Source of the DNA: Chlorops oryzae
Taxonomy: Eukaryota; Arthropoda; Insecta; Diptera; Chloropidae
NCBI GenBank assembly: GCA_020466095.1
Contig: CM035808.1
Span: 8,359,512-8,423,511, forward strand
Direction: 5' to 3'
Length of the DNA: 64,000 nt
The notes beneath the pieces are model-generated. The model made no database searches. It was not told the origin of the DNA and saw nothing but the letters and a program-made list of their open reading frames with translations. A program made the translations under genes and the position numbers. Positions 25,701 through 35,962 of the stretch are shown one piece after another (the stretch's first letter is position 1; each line of letters begins with the position of its first letter).

Positions 25701-26167
25701 TACATTTTAAAGGCCCTTTGCCAGCACCAGCTTGCCCCCGCCTCAATCCAGCACTGGCCAAATTCTCAGATCCATTAAGCTCATCAATTAATCTATGTGC
25801 CCGTCAAACATTTAATTGACCTTTTATTGAGGCTTGCTTGTATGAAATCAAATTGATATATTGAAGTCAATAGATCATTTCTTAAACAAGTAGGTGCATC
25901 GAAAATAAAAATTGTTATTGAATGAAGACTCCCACAAAGGGTTTTATGAACTCTTCTTATGCAACGAAATGTTCGTACAACTTGTCAATGGTATAAATTT
26001 TTATTTACCTTTCCTTTTATGAGAGCTTGTACGACGATTACTTGCGCGGCCCGATGTACTTCCTGGATTTCACCTGGAATGGGATGACCCACTCCGGGAT
26101 CAAACCAAACTAAATCGCCCGTCGTCCAGTTCATTTTGTGCGTCGTCGTCTGGAGTGTGATTTTCAA
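1828..26167 (-). CDS. Myo10A: Class XV unconventional myosin (Myo10A/sisyphus-like), whole gene
   Basis: Coding exons on the minus strand, 5' to 3': 26134-26009, 23727-16831, 4288-3618, 3529-3280, 3204-2063 and 1995-1828; stop TGA at 1828-1830. All junctions have GT-AG sites and compatible phases (0, 0, 2, 0, 0). The corrected product is about 3083 residues. Domain order: N-terminal DLVWFDPGVGHPIPG segment, motor, IQ motifs, MyTH4, a FERM split by a long disordered insert, then a second MyTH4-FERM. This is the class XV myosin plan; in Drosophila the orthologue acts in actin-based transport and filopodia during embryonic epithelial closure. I found no SH3 domain between the two MyTH4-FERM units. 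Five single-base frame breaks (near 2356, 2480, 9850, 18214 and 18546) fall in the gene; the one near 9850 is in the alternative first exon. An in-frame upstream ATG exists at 26167, but the ATG at 26134 gives the conserved start. Confidence 0.93.
2063..3204 (-). CDS. Myo10A: Myosin exon: second MyTH4 end and C-terminal FERM
   Basis: The exon opens HCHKYLALRDEVYCQLMKQ, the conserved C-terminal half of MyTH4. FERM lobes F1 (VVGDVIAELCALLGI), F2 (KRDPAPTPLYIEVLFNQVAP) and the start of F3 (QAFLNVLSAWPLFGSSFF-like) follow. Its length of 1142 nt is two more than a multiple of three. The frame is lost once near 2478-2487 (inside a CGAACGAAC repeat) and once in the GGG at 2355-2357; removing one base at each restores a continuous FERM reading and phase 0 at both ends. 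The domain would bind cargo or membrane partners. Confidence 0.88.
3280..3529 (-). CDS. Myo10A: Myosin exon: second MyTH4, N-terminal half
   Basis: The exon completes the split codon and reads QLPESRPGTHEMGERS... through LVKWQGMPIRMPLLRL to LECFDCILRYCGDVPPDP and VKCVYTVLM. The F..ILRY.GD.P segment is the typical MyTH4 core. The acceptor is TTTTCAG; the donor is ATG|GTGAGT, phase 0. Confidence 0.9.
3618..4288 (-). CDS. Myo10A: Myosin exon: linker and start of second MyTH4
   Basis: The acceptor is TTTCAATATTTCAG and the first codons read TQSKGSTISSGARAAAQ. The linker is Asn/Gln/His-rich (disordered, with HHHHNQQRSQQ-like runs). It ends in SLLQFAMQHFRN, the usual opening of a MyTH4 domain. The donor is GA|GTAAGT, leaving two bases of a split codon. 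Both the giant exon at 16831 and the alternative first exon at 8851 can splice to it in phase 0. Confidence 0.88.
4961..5488. mobile_element. TTAA-flanked inverted-repeat element (non-autonomous)
   Basis: The terminal inverted repeats start GCCCAAAATCCAACATTGCG on the left, and the right end is the matching reverse complement. Similarity extends about 45 bases through CGATGCGAGAG. The left flank is TTAA (4957-4960) and the right flank TTTA (5489-5492), consistent with a decayed TTAA target duplication of the piggyBac type. The interior is non-coding. Confidence 0.6.
5632..6276. mobile_element. hAT-type non-autonomous element with 7/8 target duplication
   Basis: The left terminus is CAAGGGTGTTGCG and the right terminus, reversed, is CAGGGGTGTCACG. 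The flanks are GTAAGTAC (5624-5631) and GTAGGTAC (6277-6284), an 8-bp duplication with one mismatch. CAGGG-like ends plus an 8-bp duplication are hallmarks of hAT transposons. There is no transposase coding sequence in its 645 bp. Confidence 0.75.
7736..8457. repeat. 11-bp minisatellite, unit TTTTGGACCCA
   Basis: About 65 tandem copies of an 11-bp unit, TTTTGGACCCA, with scattered single-base changes and occasional length variants. Degraded units trail on to about 8745. Because 11 is not a multiple of three, every frame stays open for long runs and gives spurious 33-nt-periodic proteins (DPFWTHFGPIL and its antisense). It lies in a myosin intron about 400 bp downstream, in transcription order, of the donor of the alternative first exon. 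Confidence 0.92.
8851..9958 (-). CDS. Myo10A: Alternative first coding exon, motor-less myosin isoform (predicted)
   Basis: The exon starts with ATG at 9958 (MSESVRSKKSLKLATGS) and ends in EILARFETLSTAE at donor GAG|GTAAGG. It is Ser/Asn/Asp-rich with acidic stretches and cysteine pairs, and I recognise no domain. Its length is 1108 nt; one extra base near 9850 shifts frame, and removing it gives 1107 nt (369 codons, phase 0). That phase joins exactly to the exon at 4288, predicting a protein of about 1111 residues with only the C-terminal MyTH4-FERM. No good acceptor precedes the ATG, which favours a first exon with its own promoter. It could instead be an internal cassette or a separate gene. 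Confidence 0.6.
11206..12057 (+). mobile_element. mini-me-like non-coding dispersed element with (GTCT)n
   Basis: The element starts near ATACCCCACACACTCTGTG and ends near CTGACTATAACACCCTTACT. Inside are GTATATAGAAATGATCAGCG and a GTCTGTCT tract (about 11342-11365). This combination, with its (GTCY)n proto-microsatellite, matches the dipteran mini-me / DINE-type family as I remember it. The internal phrase GGGTACCTCCAGTACTAGGG occurs twice (about 11472 and 11751), so it may be an internal duplication. No open frame is convincing. Confidence 0.55.
12171..12288. repeat. Small palindromic element, ACCCCCTTATTCA ends
   Basis: The left arm ACCCCCTTATTCATAATCAA is mirrored by the right arm ending GAATAAGGGGGT, with similarity of about 40 bases per arm around a short centre. 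It is a compact hairpin-forming MITE of about 118 bp. Flanking ATTT is seen on both sides, but the duplication is not certain. Confidence 0.6.
15541..15615 (-). ncRNA. tRNA-like sequence (A and B box), likely a tRNA-derived relic
   Basis: Read on the minus strand it has an A box, TGGCTTAGTGGTTAG, and a B box, GGTTCGAACCC, about 35 nt apart, as in a tRNA gene. The acceptor arms (GACGTGG and the 3' side) do not pair, so it is unlikely to be a functional tRNA. It is more likely a tRNA-derived SINE or captured relic inside the hAT foldback centre. Confidence 0.5.
15745..15818 (+). ncRNA. Second tRNA-like relic
   Basis: On the plus strand, an A-box-like GTGTCACGGGTGAGC is followed by a B box, GGTTCAAACCCC, at tRNA spacing. 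Stems are poor. It lies in the same hAT element as the relic at 15541 but in opposite orientation. Judged a degenerate tRNA-derived sequence. Confidence 0.35.
16831..23727 (-). CDS. Myo10A: Myosin giant exon: motor, IQ, MyTH4-1, split FERM-1
   Basis: This single 6897-nt exon has acceptor TACATTGTAG at 23728 and donor AAG|GTAAGT at 16831. The motor has the P-loop GESGSGKT (about residues 155-162 of the whole protein), switch I NARTTRNDNSSRFGKY and switch II LDIFGFE. Three IQ-like helices follow (VIQKNVRGMLVRR and similar). The first MyTH4 carries ILRWTNDKSLDG and LRDEILVQMCNQ. The FERM F1 lobe comes next, then a long Pro/Ser/Gln-rich insert with polyproline runs, then F2-F3 lobes (NRVPWKLRVRKEVF to TFVQEFRK). 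There is one extra base near 18546 and one missing C in the C-run at 18212-18215; together they restore frame, and the exon length is a multiple of three. Confidence 0.92.
23824..24087 (-). CDS. Unrecognised coding-like terminal exon inside myosin intron 1
   Basis: An acceptor, TTTCTATTTAG, at 24088 precedes a frame open for about 87 codons. It reads PWQRGGSVNSSPAPSPSIAV, then a basic segment (CRRARERKMKKNRYPQ) and TLCSDVIAGNVCTAN, ending at a natural TAA. Composition is balanced and not low-complexity, unlike neighbouring intron frames. Entry is in phase 1, which does not match the phase-0 donor of myosin exon 1. It is therefore either the last exon of an overlapping same-strand gene whose 5' exons I cannot find, or an alternative myosin terminal exon from an unseen donor. 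No family is recognised. Confidence 0.4.
24928..25655 (+). mobile_element. TTAA-flanked non-autonomous element, family A, copy 1
   Basis: It begins AGGGTCTTCTCATTGAGCAA and ends TCAATGAGAAGACCCCC, giving about 18-bp terminal inverted repeats. TTAA flanks both sides (24924-24927, 25656-25659). The size is about 728 bp. The interior is non-coding and shares the landmark CGCGTTTATCTCGAAACCAC with the other copies. TTAA duplication and GGG/CCC termini suggest mobilisation by a piggyBac-type transposase. Confidence 0.85.
26009..26134 (-). CDS. Myo10A: Myosin first coding exon (residues 1-42)
   Basis: This exon encodes MNWTTGDLVWFDPGVG, the standard N-terminal start of class XV and VII type myosins, and runs to ...ALIKGK. 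The donor is AAG|GTAAAT and it ends in phase 0, joining CCG CAA ACT of the next exon. Another ATG 33 bases upstream in frame would add 11 residues; the downstream ATG is preferred because the conserved sequence begins there. The 5' untranslated region cannot be delimited. Confidence 0.88.
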
Positions 26168-26763
26168 ATTTCTTTCGACTTGTTTCGCTTTTCACTTGAT
26201 GTGCTTCCGGCTCGCAAAAATACACATTGCTGGAATAAAGAAAAAAAAAATTTGTAATATTTTTTTTTTTTTTGGTTAATTATTTTGCTTTCTTAATCAC
26301 TTATGAAACCCTACGCACACTTTGAGATGTCCCACACGCAATTACCGAAAAGTATTTGAGCACCGTGGTTCTCTGTTCGACCGAAATCTGTGCGCGGCTT
26401 TGCACAACTTCGAACGAGAAGAAACTCGACTGAACCTTAAAGCCAAGCCCAAGCCGAAGTCGCACACTGGTTTTAGAGAGAAGAGAAACACACCTTTAAA
26501 CTGTGAGAAACGCCATCGTCAATGGAACTTCCAACGCCAAATCAAGCGCATAAGTACGAAATTTCCTTTTGTTTTTTGTTGTTGTTGGTTTTTTGTTTTT
26601 GTTTGCTTTTTTTCGCTTTGTACGCGTGCAATGTTGCAAATAATTGATTTTGTGGGCTTATTCTGTTAGGTGGCACAGCTTTGCTCGGGTGTATTTTATT
26701 TGATATCTGTAATGAAATTTAAAAATATTTTAAAAATTAAAAGATATTTTATGCAAGGATTTC

Positions 26764-27257
<494 letters not shown>

Positions 27258-27325
<68 letters not shown>

Positions 27326-27343
27326 GTATTATTATTATTATTA
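27258..27343. repeat. Second (ATT)n microsatellite
   Basis: ATT repeats of about 85 bp with one AAGT interruption, the same interruption as in the array at 26764. The two arrays may descend from one element or one duplicated tail. Confidence 0.9.
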
Positions 27344-29277
27344 AGTGCATAAAAGCAGGCGACCCGAAAGATCTTTTGTGCAGCCCATGATCCCTTAGAA
27401 TAGGTTGCGATCACTTATGAATCTGTGTTTCTCGAAGGGACTAAAGTGGCCAATGGTTTTGGGTCCCATTATGCTTGCCCCTAGAAACGTAAATACGGGA
27501 CATATTCCAGCATATGCTCCTCTGGTTTTTGCTCAGACTTTTTTGCTCTTCATTTACCTATCATGCCCGTCTTCTTCATATGATTCAATTGTGTCTGCAA
27601 TGGCCTGGATTTTTTGAAAGCGTTATCCTAAGATTTTGGTTTCGAATCCTTTACTGCATGATCTATTAAACAAGCGGGAAAATTACTTTTCATAGAGTTT
27701 TATTAACCCTTTTCTGCAATAAAATATCCAAAAAGTGTTTTTCGCAGTTGAACAATTTATTAAGGCTTCAAAGCAAATCTTGCGGACTTCACTATTTATT
27801 AAAATTTCTATGCTGATCAGAAAAGTAATCATACTTCTATATACGGACGCGACAAAAACGTAACTTTTTCAGGAAATACCCATATGGGCATTATTAATTA
27901 TAACAATATGCAGCTGGACGAAATCATTTAGAAATAAAAATATTATTTATCCACAGAGAAAACAGTACATAATAAATACCTAATAAAATAGAACAAAATT
28001 AAAAAGATATCTCTATGGTTATTAAATAAATTAAGAAGATTGTTTACCCATAATCTTACAGGAACCCAATGAAATCAATAAGAATACCTTTTTGAAAAAA
28101 ATCAAGAAGATAGCCCAATGGAACCAATAAGAAATCCATTTTTAATACAATTCAGTATAAAACCTAATGGAATCAAGAAGTGTTTCTCTATGGATTGTTT
28201 TTTTGGTGCCAAAAATAACGGAAATTGAGTGCAAAAAATTGTGAATAACTAGTTTTCTTCTTGATTTCATGTGTTTCCCTTCTTGATAAAATTAAAAAGA
28301 TTTACCACATTAAAATAATAAGGAATCTCTTTGGAAAAATCTTCTCTTCTTTCTGCTGGGGTACCCCTTAGCCTAAAAACGTTTCATAGAGAAAATTTTC
28401 TTGATTCTATTAGGCAGTTTTGGCTCTGTGTCGCATTAATGAAATAGGGGCTTAAAATTACTCACGTAAGTGTCGCATCCGTATGAAAATGCCCATATAA
28501 GTACATATGTATGTGATAAAGGGATAGATATTGAATTTCTAAATCATCATTTTTTATCTTCGGGAGAATTAAGCTGTCATTCATTAAGGAGTTTTTTGTT
28601 TAAACCTAAGGAAAAATTCGCCAATGGCAAATAGTTTTAACGAACATTTTGTTTTTATGAACAATATTCTTTTAATTGAATAATTTTTTTTAATTATAAT
28701 AAAAAAAAAATACGATTTCTGATTGACAAACAAACACTTTTTTCACACCAATATTAAATCTTTACTTAACACGGCTTCAGTAGCTTCACAACTGACTGTT
28801 GCAAAACCGTGCCGGCGACAAAAACAAAAGAGTTAAGAAACGAACTTGCACCGAATGCGTAACATAGTGCATGCAATGTGATAAGGGCATGTCGCGGGAA
28901 AGCATCATATTCGTTTCAGGCATTTTTCGTTTTTTTTTTTTTCGAAATGAACAGCAATAAAAATATTTACTTAAAAAATAACTACTCAACTTTCACCAAT
29001 TAATGTTTTTTTTACTACTACCTTTGCTATTTTATATATTCTTCTTTTCGTGGCACTGATGTCAAGAAAAAGGTCGTTTTTTTTTTCTTAAATAAATGTA
29101 GCTTCATACATAAATTTATCAGATCTTTAATATGTTTAAGTATGCTCCATTGATTTGCATTCTGATGAATACGGTGATGTCTTTTCTAAGATCATGTAGA
29201 ACTTGTTTGCCCCTTGTGTGCTTAGAAAATATGTTGAAACCACTGAAAATACCATGAGAGCACGACGACAGATAGAC

Positions 29278-29302
29278 AGAGAGAGAGAGAGAGAGAGAGA
29301 GA
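29278..29302. repeat. (GA)n microsatellite
   Basis: A short pure GA run of about 12 units, followed by purine-rich sequence. It gives false Leu-Ser repeat proteins on the minus strand. Confidence 0.9.
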
Positions 29303-31485
29303 AGAGAGGAGAAAGATCACTGAGAGACAACATTTGACTGTGTTTTTCTCAGTTAGCGCTTTGTCGCTCTGGAAGCAAAAAATCGAAATGCTCATAACAA
29401 TTTGGGTAAACACACTACGAGTTCGACCGCATTCCAATGCTTAAACGTTAGCATTATACACGACAAGACAGAAGAATGGATACTCCGGCATACCATCGCG
29501 ACTGTTTCTAACAAACCAAAAAAAAAAAACACTTGTGCAACAAATGATCAATAGATTTTTTGGTTGCGTCTAAAATTTAAGACAAACTCGGGGAATGACC
29601 AAAATTTTTTTGAGAATTTTAATCAAAATAATTCTCGTGGGAATGATCATGCAATTCGAGTGAACTAAGCAACGAATCTACCTGAAGGAACCGACTTCTT
29701 CGCATATAATTCCGTTTGTTAGTTAGTTTGTCTTAACATCAAAGATTTCTTCGATTGGTGAAAACCACTTGCAATGAACTGACCTTGACGAAATTCAATT
29801 CATTCGTTTTTTTTTCATGAGAAAGCTATTCACTTGACTAACGATGACTGATCACCATACATTTCACTTTTAATATCGAAATTACTGTAGCCGACCGAAG
29901 GTCAGTGCACTGAAGAATCCAACAGTTTTGTTGTTGTTGTTTTTTTTTTTTTTTTTGTGTTCATGTTAAAGGGACCGTAAAAATACTCTTGTTCATTGCA
30001 AGCGTTTCGTGTAATATCATGTTGATTTAATTTCTCGATTTCCATTTCAACATTTCCAAATGAACATGCGAGCCCATGATGAGTCGATAAACCGAATTAA
30101 TTTTCAAAATTAAATTAATCTCTTAAGCATGATCTTAACTGGCATTATGTATTTTCAATCGAAAAGCAAAAAAAAAAACAAAAAATTGAACATTTTGCTG
30201 GAAATTTTTCGGCTTAGTGAACTGAACACTTGTTGCCTTGGAGCACAAATTGCACTCCTAATTAAACACATTCAATTTATATTGAAAAACGATATGGAAA
30301 TGTATGAAAATACTTTTAAGAAGTTGGAAAATTAAATTCAAATAGAAGATTTTTATCATTTTGGAAGCTAGACTCGAAAAGCCATCTTGAGAGATCGCAT
30401 GTTTTTGTAGAAATTTTGAATAAAATTTGTTAACGTGCCAACGTGAACGCGCACTCTTTACGCACTCCAGTCAGCCCAGTGACGATCACTCTTTTATTTC
30501 AAGTTTCCCAAAAAAAAAATAAAGTATTTAAAAAAATTTATTTTTAACAATCGAACGATCAGACATCACGTCTGCTCCTCCCTTTTCGATTTCTTTCTAT
30601 CTGCATTCGCTGATCGATGAAGGCACGGCCATACAACGAACTTTAGGAAACTGAGCGAAAGTTTAGTGCTCATTGAAACGGGCTTCTGACTGACTGACTG
30701 ATGGTGCTGTGCCTGCCGTCCATTCAACGATGAAGTGTGTCAGGAATTCCAAAAGCCAAATCAAATGAATTCAAGCAAGAAACTGTCTGTTTTTTTTTTT
30801 TTTTTTTTTGTCTCATAAAACGTGTCGCTTTTGAGCAGCCAAAGTTGCTAGCCTTTTCAGTTTCTGAATGAGTTGCAATCGGAAGCGGCGAGCCGAGTTG
30901 CGCCGCACCGGGTGCGAAAGAGCTTAACGTTGGAATGCCAAACGAATAAAACTTGTCGCTCCGCAGTTCGAATTGGTTGACTGACTCACTGACTGAGTAA
31001 ATAAGTGGTTGCTTCTTGTGGCTCGAATGAAAAAAGCTTAAATGAGTGTTTAAGTAGTTGACTTGGCACTCTCCAAATTGTGTGCGTTTATTTAAACGCG
31101 CCAATCGACTAAATGTGATCTTAGGAGCTGACAAATACTACTAGATCAATATAAATAGTACTATTTTTCAGAGATGCCAGTCTTTTCGAAAGTTCAATGT
31201 TTTTCTTTACTTTCCTTTAGAGTTTATTTTGCATTCAAACCTCGCCTGAAACCGAACGAAATTATAAAGGTATAACAAATAAATTAGTATCCTTTTTCTT
31301 TTATCATAGAATTCGGAACAAAAATAGTAAAGGTTTGATAAAAAAAAATTTGAAAAATATTTAACCAATTCGTCAAAAATTGGTTCGGTGAGTAAAGTAT
31401 TGGGCAGTATGTAGTGGCCTAAATTTGCAATAGCTGCGCAAAGCTTATAAGAGTCGCCCGCCTTTCAGTTTAGATGGTTTTGGTA

Positions 31486-32752
31486 TAGAGCTGGAGAAAC
31501 AATCGATAGCACTATCGAAAACATCGATGGTTTTGGAAGACTATCGATAGTTTTGATTCATGGACATTTACTTTACCATTGGAAAAGTGGTGCTGGCGGT
31601 GACAGAAGGCTTTGGATGGTCAAAATTATCGATTGTCAAAATTATCGATAATCGAAAATATCGATTCTTGAAACTATTATCGGAAATATCCATTGTTGAA
31701 AATAGCGATCATGAAAACTATCGATTGTTGAACTTATCGATAATTTTGACGATCTCTTAAAGAAACTATAGATTATCGAAATATCGATTAGCAAATTATC
31801 GATTATGGAATTATCGAATTGTCGATTATTGAACCTACCGATTATTTAAAAATCGATTGTTAGCTCTATCGATTATTGAAATAATCGATTACTTAACCTA
31901 TCGATTATTAAAACGATCCATTATGGAACCTATCGACTATCGAAACTATCGATTATCAAACTATCGACAACCCCCAGCTCTATGCAGCCAATAACAAAGA
32001 CAAACTTACATACATACGTTCTTGCTTCATCACGTCGTGAAAAATCTTCAGAGTCTTCTGCGAACCTTATGTGTCCCATTTTATAAACCAAATGAGAATT
32101 ATAGGCGTCATGCGAAAATTTTATTCTATGCACTGAAGCCAGAACGAGGAGTTTTCTCCATTTTGATGGAATTTTTCGATTTTACCTTTAACCGAAAATC
32201 ACTTCAAATGCTTACAAGGGATTTTCACTGATCACTTTCCTAAAGAAAACAGAAATAAAGGGATTTTTTTTAATATCCAAGGGAAAAAAGTCACCAAAAT
32301 AATGCCTAGCATCAGTGCTGGTTACAAAGTATGGAGAATTGAGTAAGAAATATTTGAAAATTCGGCTTCTTGTATATTACCACGTTAAATGAGGAGGGAT
32401 ACTTATGCAGAGGGTTTTATTAAATTATTATAGGACCACCATAAATTTTAAAAAGTTTAAACTTTCAAACGGTTTATACAGTGAACTACGGATAAATGCA
32501 ACACGAATAAATGCAAAAACCTGATAAGTGCAAGGTGCTTTGAAGCCTTTTTTATGCGTTCTTGTGAAAATATGCACGGATTAATGCAAATAACGCATAA
32601 GTGCACAATAATTCGAACAAAAAACGTGTTGCATTTATCCGTACTCTACTGTATTTAAATGTTAAACAGCTCAAATATGCTTGATTGAAATCATGTACTA
32701 TCGATATTCCAGACTATACATATTCGCAACTATCGATAGTTCTCCAGCTCTA
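31486..32752. mobile_element. hAT-type element with ATCGAT-rich core, copy 1
   Basis: The termini TAGAGCTGGAGAA and, reversed, TAGAGCTGGAGAA match. The flanks are TTTTGGTA on both sides (31478-31485, 32753-32760), an exact 8-bp duplication. The core (about 31620-31975) is an irregular array of ATCGATTATTGAA-like units. It has no transposase. A second, pogo-like element has inserted into it at 32479-32651. A related copy lies at 38100-39118. Confidence 0.88.
32479..32651. mobile_element. pogo/Tc1-mariner-like MITE nested in hAT element
   Basis: The terminal inverted repeat CAGTGAACTACGGATAAATG pairs with CATTTATCCGTACTCTACTG, and TA flanks both ends (32477-32478, 32652-32653). It is 173 bp. 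The related hAT copy at 38100 lacks these bases and reads straight through (GGTTGATATTTAAATG near 39010), which shows the insertion directly. Confidence 0.88.
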
Positions 32753-33313
32753 TTTTGGTATTTTTAGAATTTAGCCGAAGCTCTTAGCAGAAAGTGCTAT
32801 AATCTACTTTAAGTAAGCACAAGTTTTTGTAAACTTTACTATCTTCAATAAATATTGAAAATAAATATTTTGAATTTCCTATCTCCAAGAAAAAGGTATA
32901 TTTTATTTAATTATACTGTTGATTCGCCGCCTTCAGAGGGTTTACTCAATCATACAGAAACACGTCGCTCATTATTTGCAATTGCTCAGAAAATATTAAG
33001 TATTCAAATACCTACGCCCACATTAGGTATTAATTAACAATTTTTCATAATTCAAATATGGGAACGAGTGCCTTTTTTCATTAATTTTTACAAAACCATA
33101 AATCGAAATCTTGAGTGCCATTTGTTTTCTTAATTGTTTGTGCTGAATGTTGGTAATTTAAAAAAAAAAAAAAAGGAAACACTTGGTGATGAATTTCGAA
33201 TATAAATCACCTGCTGCTGGTGCTTGTATTGCATGCGATTATTAAATTTTTCTTTCAAATAATAATTTACCCAGAGTCGTTGAAGACTTTCATCCTCTTT
33301 TACTCATTCTTCA

Positions 33314-33466
33314 CAGTAGCGTAGCGCTGGAGGTCAAAGGGGGCAACCAAATCATATTTAAATTTTTATGAAGGTAACTCTTATTGTAGCCGGTTGGAGA
33401 GGCCGGCATTTCCTTCATTGTACCCCTATCATTCCCCGGGCGCAGAAATGACCCGCTACGCCACTG
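33314..33466. mobile_element. Short hAT-type MITE, CAGTGGCGTAGC ends
   Basis: The left end CAGTAGCGTAGCG and the right end, reversed, CAGTGGCGTAGCGGG form terminal inverted repeats. The flanks ATTCTTCA and ACTCTGCA agree at six of eight positions, a plausible eroded 8-bp duplication. The size is 153 bp and it is non-coding. Confidence 0.6.
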
Positions 33467-34166
33467 ACTCTGCACACTATTTTTACAATGTGCCTACACT
33501 ATATTAATAGTGGTCTCTCGTTGCTAAGGTATCAGAAGTTTCGCCACATAAGTACTGACCCAACGGCTACAATTTTGTGTCTGGCAGTTTGACGATGGTC
33601 GTCGTGTGTCTTCCTCAATTTCATTTATTTAAAAGAGACAGCAGAGAAAACAGTTGCACTCTAAGTGCAAAAGAAACTACGAAAGGAGAAGTTGGCAACC
33701 GTGGCTTGCATACCAAAAGGGCAATACACAGAAAAGATCGTTGTCCGTATGCTAATTGTGGATCTTTTATAATATTGCAGTTTTCTAAATAAAACGATTT
33801 TTCTTCTTATTTGAAGAGACTCTTTGAATTAAAAATGTACATTTTTTTGGCATTAGCTTCGAGACTATGAAGCATGAAGGAATTCTAAAAAATTTCAATA
33901 CGCAGACTTTGAATTGACTTTTTAGCAAAACCAAAAAAAATAAAGACTTTCTTTCGATTTAGTCAAAGCTAAAAGATTAAAATCTGAATTTATGGTTTTG
34001 AGAAAATTTGAGAAAACTTCTCATGTCAGACCAGCGCTCTTGCGACAGAACAATAGAAGTAGCACAACTATTCTTTTATTAAAAAAAGGCCACTGAATCT
34101 CAGATCAATCACGTTTTTGGTTATTTTCTTGTCTTTTTTTTTCTATATATCGTTCTTCTTGTTTAA

Positions 34167-34891
34167 GGGGGTCTTCTCATTGAAAACTCGTTTTTTGGAC
34201 CCTTTTTAAAAAAATTCTTATTTGAAAACGCAAAGAATAATTGAAAACTTTTTTTATTTATTGTATTACAAAAGGTTCAAATTAAATAAAAAAAATTTTT
34301 TTTGCCTCGATACGTGGGCTGTTCAAAAAGTAATGAGACTTCAAAGTTGGTGGTGAAAAAAAGAGTGCCGTCACGGCGGCCACGATTCCGGGTCTCCGGA
34401 GCGTCCGAAATGGAAAAAAAAGCGGGGTTATAATCAGTATAGATGTAATTCTCGGGTGAACCTCAAGCTTAATTTTGTGATTTTTTTTGACAAAATGGCA
34501 GCCATTCAAAAAAAATTTCAATTTCAATCTTTTGTGGTAGTTTAGTGTAAAAAAAAAATAGTAAAAAATTTTTTAAAATTATGGTCGAGGTTCACCCGAG
34601 AATGGTGACAATTCTGCGTCGATTCCACTTTGTTTCATGAAAATCGGTTCAGTTGAACTGGAGATATCATGGCCGCCAGTTCGAAAAACGTGGTTTCGAG
34701 ATAAACGCGTTTAAAGTTTGAAGCAACGCAAAAATTACTCGTTTTAGCGCAGATCTTGCTCGACAAAGAAGGCTATATCCTCTAAACTATTTCGAATTTC
34801 AAAAAATCTTTTTAGGGGCATATTCACAACTACCCAAGCTATAAATAAATGCAAAAAAAAAAAAAGTCGAAAAAAAAAGTTGCTCAATGAG
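34167..34891 (-). mobile_element. TTAA-flanked element, family A, copy 2 (inverted, end eroded)
   Basis: This is the same element as at 24928 in the opposite orientation. It starts GGGGGTCTTCTCATTGAAAA after TTAA (34163-34166). The right terminal repeat stops at CTCAATGAG, lacking the outer AAGACCCCC, and is followed by TTAA (34892-34895). The internal sequence matches copy 1 closely. Confidence 0.82.
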
Positions 34892-35896
34892 TTAATAAAT
34901 TATTTTAAAAAAATAAAAAAAATTCTCCAACGGGTCAGACGGAAAGGCAACGGTTTTCTACTGTAAATTAGGATTTACCATATTCGAAGCAACAAAGGAC
35001 AACACAAATCAAATTGACATAATATCCTTAAATTATTTTTTCAGAACAGACAATTGAAGTATCCAGTTTCCTTTGAAATAATCCCAAAAAAATTCAAAGC
35101 TTAGCTCACAGAATCTCATTCATTTTTAGATTCAAGAAAAGAGCCAACTTGAAAAGCGCAATTCGGATGATGACCATAGTTTGGAATAAAATATAAAATT
35201 AAAATAAAATCTTATTTAACATTTGGCATACAGTATTCTTTTACGAAGCTTCTTTAAAAATAAAAAAAATAAAAATAAAAAAGAAAATAAAAAATAGAGA
35301 GCCATCTTACTCAGATTTAGCTACAGCTTCGACGTCCCCGAATCGACGATAACGACCTGAATTCTGAAAGCCTTTCAGCTCGAAATCATTCAGAAAGATA
35401 TGCTTTAAAATACACTTTTGCTAGCACCTTTTCATTAACACTCGACAGCGATACGAAGAAAGCGAAGAATAAAAAATTTTCAACGTTCGGTTATTTTCTG
35501 TTTCGCATATCTTTGTTTAACTGTATTAAAATAAAACGGGGAGATATACTTAGAGGCGCCTTCATTCGAGCAACTATTTTTTTTCTTTTTTCAAGTTATT
35601 CAATATTTTTAATAAATCTTTTTATGTAATTTAATGCATCGGTAGTTGTTGAAAGAAGTACTAAAGGGATTTTATGCCTGCCTGAAACGCAAAATAGAAG
35701 AAAAATGTATGAAAAAGGAAGCTATAGCCATCCATGAATCTGTTGTCAGCTGAGAGGAGAGCCTACAGAGCCTTCTCAACTTAGGTTGGTTTGGCTGGCA
35801 CAATTTAGGGTGACACACTTGGCCTCACATGATCACTTTGTGATATCACGAAAAACGGGGAATCAAAGAAAAACTGAAAAAACATTCATGACCTGA

Positions 35897-35962
35897 GCTG
35901 AGAGCTGAACCCAGAGCCTCTTGCTTCGTAAGTAGGCATCTCAACCAACTACGGTACAAAGG
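35897..35962 (-). ncRNA. tRNA-like promoter-box relic (possible SINE)
   Basis: On the minus strand, TAGTTGGTTGAGATGCCTA (A-box-like) is followed by GGGTTCAGCTC (B-box-like) at tRNA spacing. I see no tRNA cloverleaf and no clear tail. It may be a SINE head or a degenerate tRNA copy. Confidence 0.35.

Larger units (their letters stand above)
23728..26008. other. First myosin intron
   Basis: The intron's 3' end has a (CT)n tract beside the acceptor (23740-23759 read as GA on the plus strand). It contains a candidate coding exon on the same strand (23824-24087), a CAACAA microsatellite (about 24339-24373) and a TTAA-flanked element (24928-25655). The rest is AT-rich with no coding signal. Confidence 0.6.

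Noticed and set aside
30724..31134. 136-codon minus-strand frame with Ser/Thr-rich sequence
   Set aside because: Interrupted by a poly-T tract giving a lysine run, no domain, no splice or promoter support.
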